Source of the DNA: Planotetraspora thailandica
GTDB lineage: Bacteria > Actinomycetota > Actinomycetes > Streptosporangiales > Streptosporangiaceae
Assembly: GCF_016863335.1 (NCBI RefSeq)
Contig: NZ_BOOR01000003.1
Coordinates: forward strand, 34,504-98,503
Direction: 5' to 3'
Length of the DNA stretch: 64,000 nt
The position numbers and the translations under genes were made by a program. The notes beneath the pieces are model-generated. The model did no database searches. It was not told where the DNA came from and saw only the letters and a program-made list of their open reading frames with translations. Positions 15,847 to 25,324 of the stretch are shown here, one piece after another; positions within the stretch are counted from its first letter, which is position 1; each line of letters opens with the position of its first letter.

Positions 15847-16611
15847 ATGGGTTTGCTGGACGGGAAGCGGCTGCTGGTCACCGGCGTCCTCACCGACTCC
15901 TCGATCGCCTTCAACGTGGCGAAGCTGGCCCAGGAGGAAGGCGCCCAGGTCGTGCTGACCGGTTTCGGCCGCCTCAGCCTTGTGGAGCGCATCGCCAAGC
16001 GGCTGCCCGAGCCGCCGCCGGTGATCGAGCTCGACGTACAGAACAACGAGCACCTCGACACCCTGGCCGACCGGGTCGGTGAGCACGTCGGCGGGCTCGA
16101 CGGGGTCGTGCACTCCATCGGGTTCGCCCCGCAGACCTGCCTCGGCGGCAACTTCCTCAACACGTCGTGGGAGGACGTTTCCACCGCCCTCCACGTCTCG
16201 ACGTACTCGTTCAAGTCGCTGGCCGTCGCCTGCCTGCCGCTGATGAAGGACGGCGGCTCGATCGTCGGCCTCGACTTCGACGCGACCAAGGCGTGGCCCG
16301 TCTACGACTGGATGGGCGTGGCCAAGGCCGGCCTGGAGTCCGCCTCGCGCTACCTCGCCCGCGACCTCGGCAAGCACGGCATCCGGGTCAACCTGGTCGC
16401 CGCGGGGCCGCTGCGCACGATGGCGGCCAAGAGCATCCCCGGGTTCAGCGAGTTCGAGGAGAGCTGGCCCGGCAAGGCGCCCCTCGGCTGGGACCTCGCC
16501 GACACCACCCCCGCCGCCAAGGCGTGCGTCGCGCTGCTGTCGGACTGGTTCCCCGCCACCACGGGTGAGATCGTGCACGTCGACGGCGGCGTGCACGCGA
16601 TGGGCGCCTGA
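15847..16611 (+). CDS. fabI: Enoyl-ACP reductase (FabI/InhA type)
   Basis: The start is ATG 15847 with CTGGAG seven bases upstream. The 254-residue protein begins MGLLDGKRLLVTGVLTDSSI, the FabI/InhA nucleotide-binding signature, has SIGFAPQ in place of the SDR NNAG, and the Y-x6-K catalytic pair Tyr153 and Lys160 (YDWMGVAK). RTMAAKSIPGF is the substrate loop. It carries out the NADH-dependent final reduction of each fatty acid elongation cycle and belongs to the isoniazid and triclosan target family. It is co-directional with fabG; a strong terminator follows. Confidence 0.95.
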   Translation: MGLLDGKRLLVTGVLTDSSIAFNVAKLAQEEGAQVVLTGFGRLSLVERIAKRLPEPPPVIELDVQNNEHLDTLADRVGEHVGGLDGVVHSIGFAPQTCLGGNFLNTSWEDVSTALHVSTYSFKSLAVACLPLMKDGGSIVGLDFDATKAWPVYDWMGVAKAGLESASRYLARDLGKHGIRVNLVAAGPLRTMAAKSIPGFSEFEESWPGKAPLGWDLADTTPAAKACVALLSDWFPATTGEIVHVDGGVHAMGA

Positions 16612-16625
16612 CCGTTCCGCTCGCA

Positions 16626-16656
16626 CGTCCTGAGGGCCGGACCGGCCCTCAGGACG
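16626..16656. terminator. 15-bp perfect-stem bidirectional terminator between fabI and lacI-type gene
   Basis: Arms 16626-16640 and 16642-16656 are exact reverse complements, leaving a single central base. It lies between convergent genes and includes the stop codon of the LacI-type gene. There is no U-tract. Confidence 0.6.
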
Positions 16657-17659
16657 CCGGGGGGATCTCGCCCGAGCCCCGGGCGATGAGCTCCACGGGC
16701 ACGGTCACCTTTCGCACCTCCGTCGACGGGTCGGCGATGCGCGCCCGCAGCATGTCGATGGCCGTGGTGCCGATCGCGGTCGTGTCCTGCGCCACCACGG
16801 TGAGGTCGGGCCGCAGCAGCGTGGCGAGTTCGGAGTCGTCGAAGCCGATCAGCGCCACGTCGACCGCGTCCGCCCCCAAGTGGCGCAACACCTCCACGCT
16901 GAGCTGCGCGTTTCCTGTGATGATCGCCGTGGCCGGGGCAGGGCCGCTGAGCGCCGCGCGCACGGCGGCGTGCACCCTGCCGTCGTCCACCCTGCCGGTG
17001 TGCAGCATCGTGTCGAGCAGCCCTCCGTGCGCGGTGACGCAGGCCCGGAAGGCGCTGGCACGTTCCTGCGCGGTGAAGATGCGCTCGTCGTCTCCGATGT
17101 AGGCGATGCGGTCGTGGCCGTGCCGTACGAGGTGCCGGTAGGCGGTCTCGATGCCGGAGCGGTTGTCCGACAGCACGCAGTCGACGTCGAGGCCGAGCAC
17201 GGGGCGGTCGACGGCGACCAGAGACAGGCCGGCCTCCAGTTCGGGCACGAGATAGCCGTGGTCGTCGCCGATCGGCTCCAGGACGATGCCGTCGAACCTG
17301 CGCCGGCACATCGACTCGACGACGTGCCGCTCCAGGTTCTCGTCGTCTTCCGTCGAGGCCGCCAGCACCATCAGGTCGGCCGCCCGCGCGGCCCGCTCCA
17401 CCGCCCGCAGCACCGGGTTGACGTGGGACAGCTGCCGTACGGCGGCGCCGAGCGTGCCGGTCACGCCCAGCCGCAGGTGCCGGGCCCGCTCGTCGGGGCG
17501 GTAGCCGAGGGCGGCGATGGCCTCCCGGACACGCTGGACGAGTTCGGGGCCGACCGTGGAGTCCTGGTTGACGACGCGCGAGACCGTGCGCAGCGCCACG
17601 CCGGCCTCGCGGGCGACGTCGACCATGGTCGGCCTCCTGTTGCGCCGGCCGCCGCTCAC
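16649..17659 (-). CDS. LacI family transcriptional regulator of the glycan operon
   Basis: The start is taken at GTG 17659 (GGGGGGAAAG just upstream), keeping RRPTMVDVAREAGVALRTVS intact; ATG 17626 with AGGAGG is a serious alternative. The product of about 336 residues has the LacI HTH, the hinge helix region and a periplasmic-binding-protein-like sensor domain (RFDGIVLEPIGDD, GLSLVAVDRPV, DVALIGFDDSELATLL). It is divergent from the sugar transporter and glycosidase operon, whose promoter carries a perfect palindrome of LacI type. It most likely represses that operon until an imported oligosaccharide binds. Confidence 0.92.
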   Translation of the reverse strand: MSGGRRNRRPTMVDVAREAGVALRTVSRVVNQDSTVGPELVQRVREAIAALGYRPDERARHLRLGVTGTLGAAVRQLSHVNPVLRAVERAARAADLMVLAASTEDDENLERHVVESMCRRRFDGIVLEPIGDDHGYLVPELEAGLSLVAVDRPVLGLDVDCVLSDNRSGIETAYRHLVRHGHDRIAYIGDDERIFTAQERASAFRACVTAHGGLLDTMLHTGRVDDGRVHAAVRAALSGPAPATAIITGNAQLSVEVLRHLGADAVDVALIGFDDSELATLLRPDLTVVAQDTTAIGTTAIDMLRARIADPSTEVRKVTVPVELIARGSGEIPPAS

Positions 17660-17756
17660 CTTTCCCCCCACGGGCTCATCATCCGCATGATCGCCACTAT
17701 CGGCCATCTCTGGGGCGTTGCGCCTGTCGTGACCAATTTGTTGCAAGCCTCACTCT

Positions 17757-17784
17757 TTGAAACCTGGAAGTAACACCCTACCTT
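17757..17784 (+). promoter_or_regulatory. Promoter of the mannosidase/ABC operon
   Basis: TTGAAA (17757-17762) and TACCTT (17779-17784) are separated by 16 bases, and the predicted start falls in the adjacent operator. The gene's ribosome-binding site AGGGAGGA follows about 50 bases later. Confidence 0.55.
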
Positions 17785-17786
17785 TC

Positions 17787-17802
17787 GAGATAACGTTATC
17801 TC
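17787..17802. promoter_or_regulatory. LacI-type operator, perfect 16-bp palindrome
   Basis: GAGATAACGTTATCTC is an exact palindrome with the central CG typical of LacI/GalR sites. It begins 2 bases after the -10 box and covers the expected +1, so binding would block transcription. Confidence 0.8.
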
Positions 17803-17847
17803 AGCTTGGCTTCGGGGGAGCCATAACTGGCAAGGGAGGACTGTGCT

Positions 17848-19134
17848 GTGCGCAGATCCATGATTTTTTGCCTGGTCACCACCCTCGCGGTGGCCGGATG
17901 CGGCGTCGGTGAGCAGCCGGCGGCGACGCCGGCGTCCGGCGGGAAGGTCGAGCTGTCCTTCCTCGTCTTCGAGACGCCGAACCTGAACGCGGCCTTCTGG
18001 GACGCGGCCATCGCACGGGCCTCGGCGAAGGTCCCCGGCGTGACGATCAAGAAGCTGGTCACGCCCAACGTCGACCGCACCGGCTACGCCAAGCAGCTAG
18101 ACGCCTCGGGCCACCTCCCCGACATCCTGCAGTCGGTCAACCCGGCGGGCTTCGCCGAGGCCGGCAAGCTCGCCGCGTTCACCGACGACGAGCTCAAGAA
18201 CTTCATCGCCCCCAAGGCAGGCGCCGTGGGCGGCAAGGTCTACCAGCTGCCGTACAATACGCAGGTCATCCCGGTCGTCTACTACAACAAGGACGACTTC
18301 GCGAAGGCCGGCATCACCGAGACGCCGAAGACGTACAAGGACCTGCTCGACGTCAGCGCCAAGCTCAAGGCCAAGGGCATCACGCCGTTCGTCGTCGGCG
18401 GAGGCGGCGCGGACACGTGGGCGGACATGTACCCGCTGACCGCGACCGTCGCCACCGACGTGTACGCCAAGACGCCCGACTGGCTGACGCAGCGCAGGGA
18501 CGGCAAGGTGAAGTTCACCGACCCCGACTTCACCAAGGCCGCGCAGAAGGTCGCCGACCTGGCCAAGCAGGGCTACATCGACCCCGCGGGCCTCAGCCGC
18601 TCCTACGCCGACACCGAGCAGGCCTTCCGCGACGGCAAGGGCGCCATGTATCCCATGGGCTCCTGGTTCGCCACCTCGGCCGACAACACCAAGCCGAACT
18701 TCGAGATCGGGGCCTTCCCCTGGCCGTCCGACGACGGCACGCCGGTCACCCCGACCTTCACCGGAGGCGGCACCTCGGTCAGCGCGTCGGCGCCGAACGT
18801 CGAGCTCGCCAAGAAGTGGGCGCTGGCCTTCGACGAGGACAAGGAGAACAACGACGCCTTCGTCAAGCTCGACGGCTCCATCCCGGCGATCAAGGGCTAC
18901 ACCCCGCCGGCCGACATGGGACCGGTCTACCAGGCGACGGTCGCCATCTACCAGCAGGGCATGACGGACAACTCCATCGTCAACGCCTTCTCGCAGGAGA
19001 CGGGCGACGGCTCGCTGCCCCCCGGCCTCGCGGACAAGTCGGCCCTCGGCGTACAGGACCTGATCACGGGCAAGAAGTCGGCCGCGGAGTTCGCGTCCTA
19101 CCTCGACGACCAGTGGGCCAAGGCGACCCAGTAG
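17848..19134 (+). CDS. Sugar ABC transporter substrate-binding lipoprotein
   Basis: The start is GTG 17848 with AGGGAGGA seven bases upstream. The 428-residue product has a short lipoprotein signal with lipobox VAGC, then a family 1 extracellular solute-binding protein. Recognisable parts are GHLPDILQSVN, GKVYQLPYNTQVIPVVYYNKDDFAKAGI and FRDGKGAMYPMGSWFA, the last a common SBP_bac_1 segment. It binds an oligosaccharide outside the membrane for the two permeases that follow. The mannosidase downstream suggests a mannose-containing ligand. No ATPase is encoded in this operon; a shared MsiK-type ATPase elsewhere is likely, as in other actinomycetes. Confidence 0.92.
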   Translation: MRRSMIFCLVTTLAVAGCGVGEQPAATPASGGKVELSFLVFETPNLNAAFWDAAIARASAKVPGVTIKKLVTPNVDRTGYAKQLDASGHLPDILQSVNPAGFAEAGKLAAFTDDELKNFIAPKAGAVGGKVYQLPYNTQVIPVVYYNKDDFAKAGITETPKTYKDLLDVSAKLKAKGITPFVVGGGGADTWADMYPLTATVATDVYAKTPDWLTQRRDGKVKFTDPDFTKAAQKVADLAKQGYIDPAGLSRSYADTEQAFRDGKGAMYPMGSWFATSADNTKPNFEIGAFPWPSDDGTPVTPTFTGGGTSVSASAPNVELAKKWALAFDEDKENNDAFVKLDGSIPAIKGYTPPADMGPVYQATVAIYQQGMTDNSIVNAFSQETGDGSLPPGLADKSALGVQDLITGKKSAAEFASYLDDQWAKATQ

Positions 19135-19150
19135 GCCAGGCTCACGTCTC

Positions 19151-20110
19151 ATGACTGCAACCCAGCACGGTCCGCGCGGCGAGGTCGTCCCCGCCGCGCC
19201 CCGTCCCTCGCACGCCCCCGCACGCAGGGCCTCCCGCATCGGGCCCAGGCTGGGCCGGTTCGGGCTGTTCGCCCTGCCGGGCCTGCTGGCCTACGTGGTG
19301 TTCGTGCTGATCCCCATCGGCATGACGGGCTACTACAGCTTCACCAACCGCAACCCATTCAACCCGCCCACCAAGTGGGTCGGGCTGCGCAACTACGGCG
19401 AGCTGTTCGGCGACCAGGAGTTCCGCCAGGCCCTGCTCAACACGGTGATCATCACGGTGATCGTGACGCTGCTCGCCAACGTCGGCGGGCTGCTGATCGC
19501 CATGCTGCTCGACCGGCCGACCAAGCTGTACGTGGCGCTGCGCGGCATCTTCTTCACCCCTGTGGTGCTGAGCGCGGTCGTCATCAGCGTCATCTGGCAG
19601 GCCGTGCTCACCGACGACGGCCTGCTCAACTCCCTGCTGCGCGGCCTCGGCGTCGAGCGGCCCCCGGGATGGTTGTCCGACCCCGACCTCGCCCTCTACT
19701 CGATCGCGTGGATCCTCACCTGGCAGATGCTCGGCTTCTGCGTCGTGGTCTACCTGGCCGGTCTCCAGGGTGTGCCCCGCGAATTGCAGGAGGCGGCGGC
19801 CATCGACGGGGCCGGCCGGCTGGCCCGCTTCCGCAGCGTCACCTGGCCCATGCTCGCGCCGGCGCTGACGATCAACACGGTGATGCTGCTGATCACGGGG
19901 TTCAAGGCCTACGACCAGATCCAGGTCATCACCAACGGCGGCCCCGGCACCGGGACCACCTCCACCATGGCCTTCCAGATCGTGCAGACCGCCTTCACCG
20001 GCAACCACATCGGCTACTCCTCGGCGATGGCGGCGGTGATGCTCGCGCTCGTCGCGACCGTCTCGGTGATCGTCTTGAGGCTGCTGCAGCGACGCGAGGT
20101 GACGCAGTGA
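19151..20110 (+). CDS. Sugar ABC transporter permease (MalF/UgpA type)
   Basis: The 319-residue protein has a cytoplasmic N-terminal extension of about 35 residues and six membrane helices. The permease loop reads VPRELQEAAAIDGAGRLARFRSVTWPML (about residues 212-240), the EAA motif that contacts the ATPase. TNGGPGTGTTS is a typical segment of MalF/UgpA permeases. It pairs with the next gene to form the importer channel. It begins 16 bp after the binding-protein gene, and its stop overlaps the next start (TGATG). Confidence 0.93.
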   Translation: MTATQHGPRGEVVPAAPRPSHAPARRASRIGPRLGRFGLFALPGLLAYVVFVLIPIGMTGYYSFTNRNPFNPPTKWVGLRNYGELFGDQEFRQALLNTVIITVIVTLLANVGGLLIAMLLDRPTKLYVALRGIFFTPVVLSAVVISVIWQAVLTDDGLLNSLLRGLGVERPPGWLSDPDLALYSIAWILTWQMLGFCVVVYLAGLQGVPRELQEAAAIDGAGRLARFRSVTWPMLAPALTINTVMLLITGFKAYDQIQVITNGGPGTGTTSTMAFQIVQTAFTGNHIGYSSAMAAVMLALVATVSVIVLRLLQRREVTQ

Positions 20111-20940
20111 TGGACGACCGTACCCACGCCTGGCTGCGGCCCCTGGTGGCCGTGTTCGTCGGGGCGGTGTTCTTCCTGCCGCTCTATCTCGTGCTGGTCA
20201 ACGTGTTCAAGCCCGGGTCGCAGATCGTGCCCCACCCGGCCGGGCTGCCCGTGCCGCCCACGCTCGACAACGTCAGCGCCGTGCTGTCACGGCCGGACCA
20301 CCTGTTCACGTTCGGCCTGATCAACAGCATCGCGGTGACCGCACTGTCGATCACCATCCTGACCGTCTTGTCGGCGATGCTCGGCCACTACCTGGCCAGG
20401 TCGCGGCACGTGCTGGCCAAGGTCGTCATGGTGACGCTCCTGTGCGGCCTGATGATCCCCGTCCCGGTGATCCTGGAGCCGATCACGGGCGTGCTCAAGG
20501 CGCTCGGGCTGATGACCAGCCTCCAGGGGCTCATCCTGGTCAACGTCGGCTACTACGTGCCGTTCGGCGTGCTGCTGTTCATGGGCTTCGTACGGACCGT
20601 CCCGCTGGAGCTGGAGGAGGCCGCCGAACTCGACGGCGCGGGCAAACTGCGCGTGTTCTGGCAGGTCGTCTTCCCGCTGCTCCGCCCGGCCTCGGCCAGC
20701 GTACTGATCTTCCTGGGCGTGTGGATCTGGAACGACTTCCTCACCCCGCTGATCATCCTCGGGCCCGACAGCGGCACCACGGTCACGGTCGGCGTGTACC
20801 GGGCGATCGGCCAGCACCAGTCGGACTTCGGCGCGGTGTTCGCCTTCATGTTCCTGGCCACCCTGCCGATCCTCGTGTTCTACCTGGCCCTGCAGAAGAA
20901 CTTCGTCAAGGGCCTGACCGGGGGCGCGGTCAAGGGATGA
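20110..20940 (+). CDS. Sugar ABC transporter permease (MalG/UgpE type)
   Basis: The gene starts at ATG 20110, overlapping the TGA of the previous permease by one base. The 276-residue product has six predicted membrane helices and the EAA loop LEEAAELDGAGKLRVFWQVVFPLLRP, with the MalG-like NSIAVTALSITILTVLSAMLGHYLAR core. It forms the second half of the importer channel. The overlap implies coupled translation with its partner. Confidence 0.93.
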   Translation: MDDRTHAWLRPLVAVFVGAVFFLPLYLVLVNVFKPGSQIVPHPAGLPVPPTLDNVSAVLSRPDHLFTFGLINSIAVTALSITILTVLSAMLGHYLARSRHVLAKVVMVTLLCGLMIPVPVILEPITGVLKALGLMTSLQGLILVNVGYYVPFGVLLFMGFVRTVPLELEEAAELDGAGKLRVFWQVVFPLLRPASASVLIFLGVWIWNDFLTPLIILGPDSGTTVTVGVYRAIGQHQSDFGAVFAFMFLATLPILVFYLALQKNFVKGLTGGAVKG

Positions 20941-20989
20941 CCGTCCCGCCGCGCCCGTTTCAACCTCCTCTCTCGAGCAAAGGCCGTTC

Positions 20990-23900
20990 ATGTTGACGAT
21001 CGACGCCGTCGAGTCCACCGAGCTCTTCGTCGGTCCCGACGACGCCCCCCGCCAGGTCCTGCGCGTACGGACCTCGTCGACCTCGCCCACGGAGCGCATC
21101 GGCGTGGTCGTGTCCGGTGGCGCGGAGGGCACGTTGTCGGGCGTGCCGGGCACAGGCGTCCACGAGGTCCCCGTGACCACGACCGCGTCCCCGGGGTCCG
21201 TCGTCGAGATCACGGTCCGCGCGGCGGGAGAGGAGACGGCCTCGGCCACGGGCACGCTCACCGTGGCCGAGCCCGGCTGGACGGTCTTCCTGGTCAGCCA
21301 CTTCCACTACGACCCCGTCTGGTGGAACACGCAGGCCGGCTACGCCAGCGAGTGGGACGAGCTGCCGGACGCCCAGGACGTGCGCATGTCCTTCCAGTTC
21401 ACCGCGTTCCAGCTCATCGACGCGCATCTGGAGCTGGCCAGACGCGACCCCGACTACCGTTTCGTGCTGGCCGAGGTCGACTACCTCAAGCCCTACTGGG
21501 ACGCCTTCCCGGAGAACCGGGAGATCTTGCGCACCCTGGTTGCCGAGGGCCGCCTGGAGATCATGGGCGGCACCTACAACGAGCCCAACACCAACCTCAC
21601 CGGCGCGGAGAGCACGATCCGCAACGCCGTCTACGGCGTCGGCTTCCAGCGCGACATCCTGGGCGGCGAGCCGGCCACCGCGTGGCAGCTCGACGCGTTC
21701 GGCCACGACCCGCAGTTCCCCGGGCTCATGGCCGACGCCGGCCTCACATCGAGCGCCTGGGCCCGCGGGCCCTTCCACCAGTGGGGGCCGTCCCTGGAGA
21801 TGGGCACCTACGACACCCCGCACGGCGACCCGTCCGGCATGCAGTTCCGCAGCGAGTTCGAGTGGATCTCCCCGAGCGGGCGCGGCCTGCTGACCAGCTA
21901 CATGGCCGCCCACTACAGCGCGGGCTGGTCGATGGACTCGGCGCAGACGCTCGCCGACGCGGAGGAGTCGGTCTACGGGCTGTTCCTGCGGATGAAGAAG
22001 GTCGCCGCGACCCGCAACGTGCTGGTGCCCGTCGGCACCGACTACAGCCCGCCCAACAAGTGGCTGACCGAGATCCACCGCGACTGGAACGCCCGATACG
22101 CCTGGCCGCGATTCGTGTGCGCGCTGCCCCGCGACTTCTTCGGAGCCGTCTCCGCCGAGCTGGCCGCCACCGGCGCCCGGCTGTCGCCGCAGACCCGGGA
22201 TATGAACCCCGTCTACACCGGCAAGGACGTCTCCTACATCGACACCAAGCAGGCGCAGCGTGCCGCCGAGAACGAGCTGCTCGACGCGGAGAAGTTCGCG
22301 GCGCTGGCGTCGCTGCTCGGGGAGGCCCGCTACCCCGAGGCCGCGCTCGACAAGGCCTGGCGCCAGCTCGTGTACGGCGCGCACCACGACGCCATCACCG
22401 GCACCGAGTCCGACCAGGTCTACCTCGACCTGCTCGCCGGCTGGCGGGAGGCCTTCGACCTGGCCAAGGGTGTGCACGAGGCGTCGCTGCGGCACCTCGC
22501 GGCCCGCGTCGACACCGGCGCCGCGTCAGACGCCGGATCCGTCGTCGTGTTCAACGCCATGGCCTGGCCGCGCACCGACGTCGTGCGCGTCACCGTGCCC
22601 GCGCCCTTCCACGGCCTGACCGACGAGAACGGCGTCGCCGTACCGGCCGTGGTCGAGCACCAGACGGCCGACCGGGCCGAGGTGGCGTTCCTGGCCGCCG
22701 ATGTGCCCTCGGTCGGCTACCGCACGTATCAGCTGGCCGCCTCCGGCGCCCCCGTGGGCTGGGAGGCGATCGGCGGGCACACCATCGCCAACGAGCACCA
22801 TCGGCTGGCCGTCGACCCCGCGCGCGGCGGCGCCGTGGGCAGCCTGGTCGACCTGGCGACGGGAGACGAGCTCATCACCCCCGGCGAGGTGGGCAACGAG
22901 ATCGTCGTCTACGACGAATACAGCGAGCACCCGGCGTTCCGGGAGGGCCCCTGGCACCTGCTGCCGACCGGCGCCTCGGCCGGGTCCGCGTCCGCGCCCG
23001 CCCGCTCCGTCGTCGCCGAGCGTTCGCCGCTGGGGGAGCGCGTCACCGTAACCGGCTCGCTCGGCTCGCTCGCCTACACGCAGGTCGTCACGTTGTGGCG
23101 GGGCGTCGGCCGCGTCGACTGCGTCACCCACCTCGACGGCTTCGACGACGCCGACAAGCTCATACGGCTGCGCTGGCCGTGCCTGGTCGAGGGGGCCCTG
23201 CCGGTGTCGGAGGTGGGGCACGCCGTCGTCGGCCGTTCGTTCGCCCACCCCGACGTGGATGCCGCCCGCCATCCGTGGACCCTCGACAACCCCGCCTACC
23301 AGTGGTTCGGCCTGAGCTCGGCGGCCCGGGTCACGCTGCGCTCGGCGGAGGGCGAGGAGGAGTCGCACGCCGTCGGGGTCGCCGAAATCATCGTCCCGCG
23401 CGAGAGCGACGCCGCCGGCCTCGGCCGCGACCTCGCCGTACGGCTCGCCCAGTCGGGCGTGACCGCGACCGTCACGCATGCCGAGGGCAACCGGTACGGC
23501 CTGCTGTCGTTCGACTCCAACCTGCCCGACACGCGCGTCGCGATCGGCGGCCCGGACGTGAACGCCTTCACGGCGGCGGTCCTGGACGCCGCCGACCCCG
23601 GTTATCGGCGGGAACTGGAGCGCGCCCTCGCCGCGGACGGGCACGCCGTCGTGTGGGTTCCGGCCCGCAGGCCGATCGGCGAGATCTTCCACCCGGAGGC
23701 CGACCTGCGTGACCCGGCCGACCTGCCGGTTCTGGTCATCGCGTCGGCCGGCGACCTCAGGGAGGCCGTCGCGGCGGTGGCCGCCGACCTGGCCGACAGC
23801 GTGATCGAGGTGGGCCGGCCCGCCGGCCTGTCCGGGGGGCAGTCCGGCGGGGACGGCCTCGACCACCGGACGGTCGCGGTGCTCAACCGCGGCGTTCCCG

Positions 23901-25324
23901 GGTTCGCCGTCGACACCCGCGGCCGCCTCCACCTGTCGCTCATGCGTTCGTGCACCGGCTGGCCGTCGGGCGTGTGGATCGACCCGCCGAGGCGGACCAC
24001 ACCCGACGGCAGCGGGTTCCAGCTCCAGCACTGGAGCCACACCTTCGACTATGCGCTCGCCTCGGGCGCGGGCGACTGGCGCGACGCCGGAATCGTGGCC
24101 CGCGCCCACGACTTCAACCACCCGCTGCGCGCGCTGAGCGAGCCGCCGCACGACGGCCCCCTCCCGTCGTCGGCCTCGCTCCTGCACGTGCGGCCTTCGA
24201 CGCAGCCCCCTTCGACGCGGCCCGGGGGCGGCGCGGGCCGGCCGTACGGCGGGGCGGTGCTGGCGGCGTTCAAGGCGGCGGGCAACCCGACCGCGCACGG
24301 CCGCTCCCGCACCGCGGATCCACGCGACGGCCTGACCGCCCGCCTGTACGAACCCCACGGGCGGGAGAGTTCGTTCACGCTCGGCTCGCACGTGCCGTTC
24401 AGGGAGGCCGCGTTCGCCGACGTACTGGAGGTGGAGGCCGGCGAGGCCAAGACCCGTGACGGCGTGTTGCACGCCGACCTCGCGCCCAGCCAGGTCGCGA
24501 CGTTCGTGCTGCAGGCCGGCGACGCCGCCACACGGCCGGCGGACGAGGAGCACGCGTGCGAGCCCCTGGGTCCCGACGCCGAGACCGCGCAACCCGTCTT
24601 CTCCCGCTTCTGGCTGCACAACAGGGGGTCGGCCCCGCTCGGTTACCAGCCGATGAGCGTCTACGCCCGCGCCGTCACACCGGAGACGGGCGGCCCGGCG
24701 CGGCTGCGGGTGACGCTGGCCTGCGACCTGACCGACGCGGCCGCCGAAGGCGAGGTGTCCGTCGTCGTCCCGCCGGGCTGGGACGCCTCCCCGCAGGACC
24801 GGCCCGTACGGCTCGGCCCCGGCGACTGGACCGAGTTCGACGTCACGCTCACCCCGCCCGCCGGGGAGGAACCCGGGCCGGGCGGCTCATACGGGGAGGT
24901 GTGGCCGGTCGCGGTGCGGCTCGCCTATGGCGGCCAGGTCTACGAGGACGTCGTCTTCGTCGACGGCGAAGGCCGGCCGTCCAGGGGAGGCGAGGCCGGT
25001 CTGCTGGCCGTCGACGTGCCGGAAGAGGGGCTGGAGCTGAAGCCGGGGCAGCGGGGCTCGTGGACCGTTCGGCTGCGCAACCGGGCCGCCTTCGACATCA
25101 GGGGAGAGGCACAGCTCATCAGCCCGTGGGGCACGTGGGGCCTGGCCGGGCCCGCCGTACACGCCGTGTCGGTGGAGGCGGGCGCGGAGGGCGAGGTCAC
25201 CGTCGAGGTCGACGTGCCGCCAGGGGCACGGCCGGGCACGTGGTGGCTGCTGGTCAAGTGCATGTGGTTCGGCCGGGTGTCGTATTCGCCGGCCGTGCCT
25301 CTGCGGATCAGGGCCGGGCGATGA
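20990..25324 (+). CDS. GH38 family alpha-mannosidase
   Basis: The 1444-residue protein begins with about 95 residues of beta-rich sequence, then the GH38 catalytic domain. HFHYDPVWW (His104, His106, Asp108) supplies zinc ligands and WQLDAFGHDPQFP holds the nucleophile Asp235. HHDAITGTES is a further GH38 hallmark that contributes zinc ligands. The long C-terminal half is beta-sandwich in character and ends with an NEW3-like region (PPGARPGTWWLL). It cleaves alpha-linked mannose from the non-reducing end. No signal peptide is visible, so it should act in the cytoplasm on imported oligosaccharides. Its TGA overlaps the next ATG by four bases. Confidence 0.93.
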   Translation: MLTIDAVESTELFVGPDDAPRQVLRVRTSSTSPTERIGVVVSGGAEGTLSGVPGTGVHEVPVTTTASPGSVVEITVRAAGEETASATGTLTVAEPGWTVFLVSHFHYDPVWWNTQAGYASEWDELPDAQDVRMSFQFTAFQLIDAHLELARRDPDYRFVLAEVDYLKPYWDAFPENREILRTLVAEGRLEIMGGTYNEPNTNLTGAESTIRNAVYGVGFQRDILGGEPATAWQLDAFGHDPQFPGLMADAGLTSSAWARGPFHQWGPSLEMGTYDTPHGDPSGMQFRSEFEWISPSGRGLLTSYMAAHYSAGWSMDSAQTLADAEESVYGLFLRMKKVAATRNVLVPVGTDYSPPNKWLTEIHRDWNARYAWPRFVCALPRDFFGAVSAELAATGARLSPQTRDMNPVYTGKDVSYIDTKQAQRAAENELLDAEKFAALASLLGEARYPEAALDKAWRQLVYGAHHDAITGTESDQVYLDLLAGWREAFDLAKGVHEASLRHLAARVDTGAASDAGSVVVFNAMAWPRTDVVRVTVPAPFHGLTDENGVAVPAVVEHQTADRAEVAFLAADVPSVGYRTYQLAASGAPVGWEAIGGHTIANEHHRLAVDPARGGAVGSLVDLATGDELITPGEVGNEIVVYDEYSEHPAFREGPWHLLPTGASAGSASAPARSVVAERSPLGERVTVTGSLGSLAYTQVVTLWRGVGRVDCVTHLDGFDDADKLIRLRWPCLVEGALPVSEVGHAVVGRSFAHPDVDAARHPWTLDNPAYQWFGLSSAARVTLRSAEGEEESHAVGVAEIIVPRESDAAGLGRDLAVRLAQSGVTATVTHAEGNRYGLLSFDSNLPDTRVAIGGPDVNAFTAAVLDAADPGYRRELERALAADGHAVVWVPARRPIGEIFHPEADLRDPADLPVLVIASAGDLREAVAAVAADLADSVIEVGRPAGLSGGQSGGDGLDHRTVAVLNRGVPGFAVDTRGRLHLSLMRSCTGWPSGVWIDPPRRTTPDGSGFQLQHWSHTFDYALASGAGDWRDAGIVARAHDFNHPLRALSEPPHDGPLPSSASLLHVRPSTQPPSTRPGGGAGRPYGGAVLAAFKAAGNPTAHGRSRTADPRDGLTARLYEPHGRESSFTLGSHVPFREAAFADVLEVEAGEAKTRDGVLHADLAPSQVATFVLQAGDAATRPADEEHACEPLGPDAETAQPVFSRFWLHNRGSAPLGYQPMSVYARAVTPETGGPARLRVTLACDLTDAAAEGEVSVVVPPGWDASPQDRPVRLGPGDWTEFDVTLTPPAGEEPGPGGSYGEVWPVAVRLAYGGQVYEDVVFVDGEGRPSRGGEAGLLAVDVPEEGLELKPGQRGSWTVRLRNRAAFDIRGEAQLISPWGTWGLAGPAVHAVSVEAGAEGEVTVEVDVPPGARPGTWWLLVKCMWFGRVSYSPAVPLRIRAGR

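Noticed and set aside
20960..24619. Very long open frames opposite the GH38 gene
   Set aside because: They mirror the codon positions of the true gene, a known effect of GC-rich third positions, and show Arg/Gly/Val-rich sequence with no domain.
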